Below, piece by piece: positions 54,420-64,000 of a stretch of DNA of 64,000 nucleotides (position 1 is the stretch's first letter; each line of letters begins with the position of its first letter). Both the position numbers and the translations under genes were made by a program. This DNA comes from Populus alba (Eukaryota; Streptophyta; Magnoliopsida; Malpighiales; Salicaceae), in contig NC_133284.1 of assembly GCF_005239225.2 (NCBI RefSeq), forward strand, positions 30,800,339 through 30,864,338. Direction: 5' to 3'. Under the pieces are notes generated by a model, which saw only the letters and a list, made by a program, of their open reading frames with translations, was not told the origin of the DNA and ran no database searches.

Positions 54420-57046
54420 ATTTGAGGAGAGGGAGTGCACAGGTGGCTACTTATTACTTAGCCCTCGCATTAAATTCATGCGCACCGCACGTACAAACGC
54501 AATCATATTTTGAAATGGGATAGAGGATGTTTTAAAGTTTTTTTTTTTTTTTTATAAATATATTAAAATAATATTTTTTTATTTTAAAAAAATTATTTTT
54601 AATATCGGAATATTAAAATAAAAAATAATTAAATTTTTAAATTTTTAAAAAATATCATTTAAAATACAATCTCACATAACTCATAACTAGGTTAATTTGG
54701 TAAATGTTAATTGTTTTGATCAAGTGTTTGAAAATGTGATTGCAGTTATTTTTCAAAGTGTTTTTCATGTTGAAATATATTAAAATAATTTTTTTATTTT
54801 AAAAAAATAATTTTTGACATCAGCACATTAAAACAATCCAAAATACAAAAAAAAATTAATTTTTAATAAAAAAATTAATTAAAAATTATGCTTTTTACGG
54901 GTTCAGGAATTGGTGATAATATTTTTAATAGATTGTGTTTTCTCCTTATGAATTTGATCTTTAGAGGAAGCTCATCCACAAGTGTTTGTTTGATGTGATG
55001 AGATGTTTCTTGATTTTTCGTGTGGAGCAAAATAAGTATTGTTACACCTTATGATGATGCTATGAATTGTGATTTTTAGAATTACTACCATGCCGTTATT
55101 TTTAGAATTTAGATAAATTATTTCTCCAAAAAATAAAAGTATAGAATTTTTTTTAACTGGGAGGGCTGCCCCTGTTTGAACCTCCTAAAAGTTTTTAACT
55201 TTTCAAACTTTTTTTTTCTTTTAATTACAATTTTTTATAGTTTAATTGTATAAGATTTGATTTCAAATTATAGTACAAAATTCAAAGATAGAGAATTGAG
55301 ATGTAAAACACATAAAAAAATATATGATTCACCTTAAATTCATTCATGGCGGTTTTTATTTTGGCTTAAATTATTTTGTTTATTTTTCATTCCTAGAGTT
55401 AGAGAGATGAGAGAAAAAATTATTGAAAAACAATAATAAAAAAATAGTTGGTTGATGCAATTGCAACAACAAAAATGATCAAGTTTGGTGTCAATATATT
55501 TCATTTGGTGAGGAGAGTTTGATGGTGATGAATTTTCCCTACTAACACACCCGAAAAAGAAAGATCAAGCTCCATTTATATTTTAGGTTAAGTTAATCTT
55601 GTTTTTCTTAGGTGATTTTAGGCTTTTTTTTTTTATGTTGGTATGTGGTTTAGGGAAGCTTTCTTGTGTTTATCATGCATGTTTTGATGAAAATTGATTA
55701 AAAAATAAATTTTAATTCAAAAAACTCTACCCTGCAATCCTTGACCGCTATGGTGGCGGTCGATTTTCAAGTTGGATAATAGCATATGACAAGTCATCAA
55801 ATTTTTATTTTTAAAAAAAAAAAAAACTAATAACATTCAATTTGGCCCTTATAAAAGAGGAAAAATTAGCTATGGAGTGCGGGCTTGACACGAGACTACA
55901 TGGTTTGGTTAATTCAAGTTATAGGTTTGACAAACTAACTGTATTAATTGTAATTAATTCAATATATCATTATTTTAATAATTTTTTTAAAAAAAATAGC
56001 TTGAAAAAAACACTACAAGTCAAATTATTTTTTATTGATTGTTTATGAACACGTGACTGATTTTATATCATTAGATATTTGCTAAGTAAATTGGGTGACA
56101 TTATTAAATCCAAACATGATAAATAAGTCAAATCTAGAGTTTTTAGGTTTAGATATGCTGATTGGTTTTAATAATAACCCAGATAGTTCTTTTTTATATT
56201 CAAATAAAATTTATTTCAACCTGCTAAAAAGTCTTATCGTATTAGAATGAGTAATGAGAGTTTTCAAATATTATTGCCGGGTAATGTGGCATGTTGATCG
56301 GAAAATGTTTACAGAATCATTGTCGGTAAAGCTACAAGGATTTAAGATCATAGCCAATGCTTACCTTTTATGTAATATAATATTATTTGTTTTTACATTT
56401 TAAAATTATTTTAATATTTTTAAATCATTTTAAAATACTAATATTAAAAATAATTTAAAAAAATAAAAAATATATTATCTTAATATATTTTTTAATAAAA
56501 ATATTTTAAAAAATAACTAAAACCATCCAATCTCGTAACAACTTCTAAGCGTTCCTTAGCATTAATTTTTACAAGTAGTAGCAAAAAGTTTTGTCGTGAA
56601 ATATATTTTTTTGAATTAAAATAAAAGAAGGTCTGGAATTTATTACTAGCGTCATGTCCACACCGATGGATAGCTGGAAACTTTACAATTTTGAGAGAGC
56701 CGTACGGAGTGAGAAAACAGAAAAGTCTGGCAGAATTAAAAAAACTGGAGGAGACAGCAAGAAAGACAGCACTGATAAAATCGTTTTTATCGTGTGGCAA
56801 CAAGAAGATTCCGTGTTCGCTGCACGTCGTGTCATCACGTGCATTTCGATCCATGTCAGAGGAGATGGACTGAAAGCGGATTTATTTTTTTAAGTAAAAT
56901 AAGAGAACAGGAAAAAAAAAAAATCAGAGACACGATACAATTGATATCATCAATTAATCTATCACATTGAAAAAGCCATCAATCGTGATTGGAATATTCC
57001 GTCTAAATATGACAGACGGCTCATTGAGCGTGCTTGGTTTAAAGAT
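54420..57046. other. Intergenic stretch with several copies of the short dispersed repeat
   Basis: Related A/T-rich repeat bodies lie at about 54530-54670, 54730-54895 and 56378-56525. The last contains 'aaataactaaaaccatccaa'-type ends. Open frames at 56492-56854 (-) and 56654-56893 (+) overlap on opposite strands and have no recognisable motif. Confidence 0.45.
54730..54895. repeat. Copy of the short dispersed MITE-like repeat
   Basis: It begins 'gtgtttgaaaatgtgattgc' and contains 'tgacatcagcacattaaaac', matching the copies at 4443-4647 and 20870-21076. The right terminus is degraded. Confidence 0.55.
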
Positions 57047-57690
57047 GTGATAGTTTTTTTTTCAAAGAAAAAACACTTTTTAAAACACAAATTATATTTT
57101 TAAAAATTAAAAAAACATGTTTTTATTAAAAAAAAAAATACAAGCTACCTTTCATCAAAACACACACTTAATCTTGGATAACAAATGTATTTTTATTTTA
57201 AAGATGGTTGTTGAGTTTTGTGTGTAGGATGCATCAAAAACATTAAAAATAAAGAAAAATTAACTTTTGTCGTTGAGTTTTGGTACATAATTGAATTGTA
57301 CCTAACTTCAATCTCAACCACAAAAGTTAAAATAAACCTTTTTTAAGTGTGGCTTGCTTTATTTTTATGTGATAGTTTTTTTTTTTCAAAGAAAAAAACA
57401 CTTTTAAAACACAAACTATATTTTTAAAAATTAAAAAAAAAAACATGTTTTTATTATAAAAAAAATAACAAGCTACCTTTCATCCAAACACACACTTAAT
57501 CTTGGATAACAAATGTATTTTTATTTTAAAGATGGATGTTGAGTTTTGTGTGTAGGATCCATCAAAAAACACTAAAAATAAAGAAAAATTAACTTTTATA
57601 GTTGAGTTTGGTACATAATTGAATTGTACCTTAACTTCAATCTCAACCACAAAAGTTAAAATAAATATCTTTTAACTGTGGCTTGCTTTA
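57047..57690 (+). repeat. 322-bp direct tandem duplication
   Basis: Two adjacent copies start 'gtgatagttttttt' at 57047 and 57369. They share long identical blocks such as 'taatcttggataacaaatgt' and 'ttgagttttgtgtgtaggat', and differ by a few substitutions and homopolymer-length changes. No open frame spans a unit. Confidence 0.92.
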
Positions 57691-58154
57691 TTTTTATATT
57701 TTTAATGTTATTAGATTTATTATTTTTAAAAAAATTATGTTGATTTGTCATTTTCAAAAAAAAATAATTATGCTAATAAGAAAAATACCGCTGAAAGCGA
57801 TGCAGTTTGGCCACCTGATCCTAAAACCCAAACCAATATAATTAAAGGATACTAAAATCATGTGTGGACATGTAAGTCCGGCGCCGGACCGGATGATCTA
57901 GCCCAACAATTCTATTTTGGAAGCAGGCTTTTGCTAGGCTCTGGCCCGGTTACTTTATTACAGGACGACAACCTATCGAGGTTTTGGTCCAACATATCCA
58001 TGATCAACCGAGCCCAAACCAAGTTGTCATAAATTCATAGCATGTCGTAACGATGCAAAGTTGCACGCTACGTGAAGGCATAAGCCATACAGTGCTGAAA
58101 TTAGAAATATACTAAATGGATAAGCCTTTCACTGTAGCAATCCATGGCTGAGCT

Positions 58155-59760
58155 GTCTATTTTTTTTTTTTTTCTACTTTATTTTTTTGGCTGTTTTTTT
58201 TTTCTTTTCTTCTTCTTTTTTTTTTGTTTTTTAAGCTGTTTTTTTTAATGAATGTTTTTTTTTGTTAATGTTAAATTTTTTTTCTATTTAATTATTAATT
58301 TTTATGATATAGGTTTTGGGTTTGATGGGTTAATCCAGTTTTTTTTTTTCTAGTTTTTTCTTTTTAGTTAATTTTTTCATGTGCAATCCACAGTGAAACG
58401 CTTAACTGTCTTTTATTTTTGCTTACTTTGCTTTCTTAAGCTGTTTTTTTTTCTTTTTTTCTTTCTTTTTTTTAAGCTATTTTGTTTTCTTTTCTTCCTT
58501 TTTCTTTGTTTTTTTAAGCTGTTTTTTTTTAATCAATGTTTTTTTTGTTAATGTTAAATTTTTTTTCTATTTAATTATCAAATTTTTATGATATAGGTTT
58601 TGGGTTTGATAGGTTAATCCGGTTTTTTTTTCTAATTTTTCTTTTTAATTAATTTTTTCGAGTGCAGTCCACAGTGAAACGCTTAGCTGTCTTTTAATTT
58701 TTTGCTTACTTTGCTTTTTTAAGCTGTTTTTTTTCTTTTGCTTTTTTTTGTTTTTTAAGTTCTTTTGTTTTCTTTGTTTTTTTTTAATGAATATTTTTTT
58801 GTTTAATTTTTTTTTATTTAGTTATCAAAATTTCATTACATGGGTCCTGGGTTTGACGCGTTAACCCGAATTTTTTTCTGGTTTTTTCTTTTTAATTATT
58901 ATTTTTGTTTAATTTAGTTTGTTAATGTTAAATTTTTTCTATTTAGTTATCAAACTTTCATGACATGGATTCCGGGTTTGACGAGTTAACCTAGCTAATT
59001 CTGAGTTAACCCGTAAAATTTTTTTTTCTATTCAGTTATCAAACTTTCATGGCATGAATCCCAGATTTGACGAGTTAACTTGGTTTGAAGGGTTAACTCA
59101 GTTAATTTGGAATTTTTTTTTCTTTTTTCTTCATTAGTTTTTTTCTTCATACAGGCTTTTCTTTCTTTGTTTTTTTTAATTAATATTTTTTTTTGTTTAG
59201 AATTTTTGTTTTTGTTTTTTTTTGTTTTTTTTAATTATTTTTTTTTTAATTTAGTTTGTTAATATTAAGTTTTTTCTATTTAGCTATCAAACTTTCATGA
59301 CACGAATCTCAGGTTTGACGGATTAACCTGATTTGACGGGTTAACCTAGTTAATTCAAATTTTTTTTTCTTCATGTAGGTTTTTTTTTTTCCTTTTTTTT
59401 TTTCCTTTTTAATTAATCCTTTTTTTTGTTCATTTTAGTTCATTAATGTTAATTTTTTTTATTTACTTATCACACTCTCATGACACGAATCTCAGGTTTG
59501 ACAAGTTAACCTGATTTGGTGGGCCAATCCAGTTGATTCATATTTTTTTTCTTTTTCTGTATTAGTTTTTTCTTCCAATTTCATCTTTAAATATTGTAAT
59601 TAACTATAACTAAAAGACATCAATCTTTTTTCTTTTAATTTTATGACACGAATCTCAGGTTTGATGGGTTAAACCAGTTAATTAAGATTTTTTTTTCTTT
59701 TTCTTAAGTAGTTTTTTCTTTAAATTTCATCTTTTAAAGATCGATTTGATGAAGAATTAA
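58155..59760 (+). repeat. T-rich field of degenerate repeats with a 'gggtttgacgggttaacc' core
   Basis: A module made of 'atgacacgaatctcaggttt' followed by 'gacgggttaacc', then a long T/C-rich spacer, recurs near 58303, 58588, 58833, 58960, 59049, 59297, 59479 and 59640. The first two modules also share 'ccacagtgaaacgctta' (58389, 58669), about 280 bp apart. Copies diverge progressively from left to right. This looks like an old satellite-like or retrotransposon-derived array. Confidence 0.75.
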
Positions 59761-62700
59761 ATTTTATGATTTGTTTTGTTTACTGGTCATTAAATTATTG
59801 TGATCTTATGAGGGGATTTTACTGTACCCCTCCTTGCAAAGCACTATTCATCGAATTTATTTGTTACGATAAAATTAATCAAGATTATAATAGTCTATTA
59901 ACTTTTTTTGACATGGTTAAAATGATATAAAAACCTTTTAAAAGCAAAAAGGAAAATAACAAGTTTAGAGGAGCTTTTCATTTTCTTTTTTGAAAATAGT
60001 AAAATTACTTCATTATTTTTAAAGTTTTAAAAATTAAAGAAGGGTCAAGAGGTATTTTGATCTTTTCATCATGGTTATTTCATTATAATCTATTTGAATT
60101 ATAGACAAACCAATCTTTTTAAAAAAAAAAAAAAGTGGTTGACGCAACCGTTGAGTGGATATCGCACACGCCTTTTAGGCGAAGCGTCTAGTGACTTATA
60201 GCAACCAAAAACACCCAAACACCATGTCTTTGGCACAACTAGTGAGGAGGCAAGTTATGGTTAAATTCATTATGGTGGGATTTATTTCTCCTCTCTCTTC
60301 TCTCTCTCTTTTCTTTGAAACCCACACTTGATTTGCCAAAATTCAGAGTTATATTTTCATTTATTTTTTCTTTCAATTGTGATCCTCGTTCTTTCAATTG
60401 CTTTTTTTATATATTTTTTTAATTTATTTTATTTTTCAATTTAGTCCTTCATTATTTTCTTTCATTAGTTTTTATACCAGATTTAGTTCTCCTTATTTTG
60501 ATTGTTATTTACTTTTTTTAAAAAAAAATTATGATTAAGAATTATATTCATGATTTTTTTTGTTGTTTTTACCTTGTATGCAGTTATCTTAGTCTTATGA
60601 TCTTGGCCAATGGTTTTGAATATTAATCCGATTTAACTTTGGGTTTTTTTTTTTAATTTTTTTTCAATTTTCTCATTTAACAGTAAGCTATTGGATCTTA
60701 ATCCTTCTAATTTTTTTGTTTTTTTTTTTTTTTCTATAGGATTATCCTAGGTCACGAGTTAGTTATGCTAGACAAGGTTGACTCATATTTTTTTTCAATG
60801 TTTTTTTTTTTATTTCATCTTTTGATATAAGTTGACTGATTTTTTTCTTCTTTTCTTTCTATAGAATTATCCTGGGTTGTGGATTAATCAAGTTAACGAA
60901 GATTTTTTTCATTGTTTTTCAATTATTTAACTTTGATCTTTTTTCTTAGGTCTTTTTTTAATAATTCTTTTATCCCAATATCATGTTGTGGTAGTGGATT
61001 AGTAGAGTGAACTCGAGCTGACTTGGATTTTTTTTTTTGATTTTTTTTTTTTAAATTGATTTTTTTTAATTGTATGATTTAACATTAGGTTATTAGACCT
61101 CGAGGTTTTTTTTTTAATTATTATTTCCACTATACGGGGATGTTCTAGTATCATATTCTAAGTCATGTGTTAGTTAAGTTAACTTAGGTTGACTTGAGTT
61201 ATCATAGCCTAAATATCTATTTTTACATTAGAAAAATTTGACTTGATTAGTGTATAACGAGCAAACATAAATTTAGTATTTTTTCAATTAATGACAATTT
61301 CTTATTCACTGTGTTTTCTTGATTGCCATAAAATTCATGCTCAAATTATTAAAAAGGAATTTGTGTTTTTCAAGTTCTAAGCAAATATATTATTTAAAAC
61401 ATTTTCTTAGAATTTCACATTTCATTCCCAAAGTAATAATGCAGTTAATTGCCGGAATATTGTCTTTTATACTTTATATCTTGAGAAGGACCCACCCCAA
61501 TTCAAACAATCAAATTCTTCTTCTTCTTCTTTTTATGAAAATAATTATGTTGTCTTTCTTAATATTTTGTAGTCAAATAATAAAAATAATCATAAAAATA
61601 ATTTTTATATATCAAAATTAAGTTTTTTTTTAGATTGTAATTAATCTATTTATAAAAAAACAATTTTCCTCGTTTTTTCAATCAAGCTCGAAGCAAATCT
61701 ATTTTCATCACACTATTTTTAGATGCATCCAAAGTTATATTGACAATTTAGAGAAATTTTACAATACTAAATAAATAACTATTAATATTATATCGGACAG
61801 ACAATTTAAAAATACTCTAGAACTTCTCAAAAGATGATATTTATGTTCTGTTGCATTAAGAATCTGATTCTCATTGTGAGCATATTTATTGATTGGTAAA
61901 AAGAAAGAAAGATGTCTCAAAGATTTTAGATGACTAATTGCCAAATTTTCATCTTATTTATCACTACTTCCCTGTTGAATAAATTATTATGATGACTATA
62001 CATTACTAAGAGCTAATTGTACCGGGGAAAACACTATAAACACATTCTTATGGGAACTGTTTACTGGAATAATAAATTAATGATTTTGCTCTAAAAATCA
62101 CTTTCTAACCATTTGACAGCACCCCCTTAGTTTCAAGGACATAGCAGTTAAATCGGTATAATCATTTTTGAAAAATGATTTGACTGTTTTATTAGATTGA
62201 TCTAGTCATTTTAAGACCGTTTTCAATATTGGAAAAATGGGTATCTTTCTTCTTTCATTTTTATAACTCATTTTCTTTATCTTTTTCTTATTTCATGTCA
62301 TATCAGTGCAATTTCTATTATATTATTATTTTTAATTTATACTAATTTAATTATTATTTTTTTACTTTTCAAAATATTTTAACTACCTGCACATGAACTT
62401 TTATCTTTTTTTTTAGGTTAATAGGGTGAGTGACATGTTGGTTGCCTCGATTCAACTATAAAAATAGACGACGTGTCGTTTGAAATCCCTAGATTTCGAC
62501 CACTGTGGTGGTTGAAAAAATGAAAATATTGGGTTTTTTTTTAAAAAAAAAATCTATTTTGATAAAAAAATATTTAGAAAACACCTTAAAACCCTTCTTA
62601 AAAACAACATATAACCTCTAAAAACACATTAAAAAAAAACCACCTTAAAACCAAAAAACAACTCGAATGCAAAAATCTTCTAAAGCTCATATATGTTCTT

Positions 62701-63495
62701 AGATATTTTCAAGGTTAAAAAAAAAATCTAATTTAAACTCACCCCTTATCATATAGAACTATTTCATATTTAAATCAATTGTTCTAGTGCTCGGAATAAT
62801 CATAACAATAACTTTCTCTTTTTATACTAAAATTTAACGAGCTACTTTTTCTCATCCCATTAAAAAAAATTAAAAAATAATAAAAATAAAATTTGACACT
62901 GAAATTAACATTTCTATAATTAAAAGAATCAATCATCTAATAACTAAAAAAGATAAGAATTAAAATGTACTTTTCAATCAAATTTAAAAACCACCATCAA
63001 TTTTAATCTTGTTTTTCACTTTAATTTCTTTTTTTAAAAAAAAACATGCAATTTAGTGTTAATTTGAATTTTAAAAAGTTTAATTGGGCAAAGAAAATTC
63101 ACTGTTCTAATCTACTGTAATTTGTGAGAGAATAAATAGTAATAATAGCCAAAATGTTTTCCCTAACATGAATTATTTTATGTTAATAAATGCAGCACAA
63201 AAGGAAAATCCAGTCGATACTCTGACGATGCAAATTCGTCGGTAGGAAAGCTTAAAAAACGAAAAAGGAAAGGAAAGCACAAAAATCAATTCAAAACTAC
63301 GTGGCAAGTTTTAACTGGCCACCTGACCGAATCGGTGACAAACAGACCACGAAACCGAAAAAAACGAATAAACCCTTTTCCCTCGAGCTTTTGACTGCTG
63401 GAAACAGATAAAGAGGAATGAATTGATCTTCTCAACAACCATCTCTACCTTTAATACAACAGCGTTTTACACCAGTTCACCGGCTCTTTCGAATT
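59761..63495. other. Intergenic stretch upstream of the right-edge gene
   Basis: At 60600-61200 there are further T-rich spacers with 'aggtcacgagttagtta' and 'gggttgtggattaatcaagt' blocks, reminiscent of the neighbouring repeat field. The rest is A/T-rich. The open frames at 61319-61621 and 61759-61944 have no motif. The last 250 bases before 63496 become less A/T-rich and probably contain the promoter and leader of the following gene. Confidence 0.4.
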
Positions 63496-63738
63496 GTAAG
63501 TATTTCATTTGGTTTCTGATAATTTTGAATTCTTTTTCTGCGTTTTTTTTTGTTGCTGTTGCTGTTTAGATATACCTAAACAATTAAAAAAGGCGTCAAA
63601 CTCAGCTAAATTAGTTCATTTATCGCTTCTTTTATATCTATAAACGATTGAAGAACTGTAGCTGATCATTGTTGTACGACTTGCCAGGAAATCTATCTTG
63701 CTTGAGCTATTTAAAAAAAAAATTAAATTTAGCGTGAA

Positions 63739-64000
63739 ATGGATAGTGACAATGATTTTACCTTTTGCCAGGTATTTACATTTTCACTGATTTCCTTATT
63801 TTGTTAAATTAATTATTTAATTACAGTTACCCTTTGTTTTTCATGAAATAATTTCGACTACCCGGAGTCCTTGTAATTTATGTTCATGTAATTAGGTGGG
63901 ATTGCCTGTTGATAAAAATGGACTCGAGGCGGAGAATCTTGCATCGGATATTGGAGGCATAATTATTGAAGATGGATTTTCCAACGGCACTAATAGTAGT
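63739..64000 (+). CDS. 5' end of an unrecognised gene, cut by the window edge
   Basis: The first coding exon is 63739-63771 (MDSDNDFTFCQ), with a GT donor at 63772. The second starts at 63896 after 'aattag' and is open to the window end (VGLPVDKNGLEAENLASDIG...). A leader intron is likely, with donor GTAAGT at 63496 and acceptor 'aatttag' ending at 63732, six bases before the ATG. The visible 46 residues are acidic and hydrophilic, with no domain that I recognise. Exon structure, in-phase splicing and the change of base composition make this a real gene start. The product cannot be named from this portion. Confidence 0.72.

Overview
This 64 kb window is nuclear DNA from a woody eudicot, most probably a poplar or close relative (Salicaceae). 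The genome assignment is an inference. It rests on A+T-rich intergenic DNA full of short dispersed repeats of a style I associate with poplar, and on protein-coding exons that read as close eudicot orthologues with GT-AG introns.

Three complete protein genes can be built from the sequence. (1) An intronless class-3 lipase of the plastid phospholipase A1-I-gamma type (2523-4112, +). (2) A ten-exon polyamine oxidase of the AtPAO1 type (8421-14182, -), 493 aa, with every exon junction in phase. (3) A thirteen-exon cycloartenol C-24 methyltransferase, SMT1 (47892-54168, -), 346 aa, also fully in phase. A fourth gene starts at the right edge (63739 onward, +) and is cut by the window. PAO1 and SMT1 are immediate neighbours in Arabidopsis (At5g13700 and At5g13710). 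Here they keep the same order and relative strand but are separated by about 33.7 kb, much of it transposon-derived.

Two broken gene copies are present. A Notchless-like WD40 fragment (5171-7372, -) retains five exons with internal deletions and both ends missing. A PPR gene copy (about 38560-39790, -) carries stop codons, frameshifts and a lost splice acceptor, but keeps its intron.

Mobile DNA makes up much of the rest. There is a 1044-bp hAT element with a perfect 8-bp target duplication, just upstream of the lipase. A decayed Ty3/gypsy-type element with TATA-bearing long repeats lies at 15.95-18.81 kb. Two decayed CACTA (En/Spm) copies lie at about 25.6-33.2 kb and 41.0-42.1 kb. A nearly intact Ty1/copia element (42612-47547) has 317-bp LTRs, a 5-bp target duplication, a primer-binding site and a polyprotein frame broken only by two in-frame stops; it sits inside an older short repeat. 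A roughly 1-kb foldback element occupies SMT1 intron 1. Other repeats are a 1-kb degenerate triplet microsatellite (21.6-22.6 kb), a 322-bp tandem duplication (57.0-57.7 kb), and a T-rich repeat field (58.1-59.8 kb).

No tRNA, rRNA, CRISPR or bacterial-type operon was seen. The genes are individually transcribed. The only hint of a gene relationship is the conserved PAO1-SMT1 neighbourhood, which may simply be ancestral synteny.
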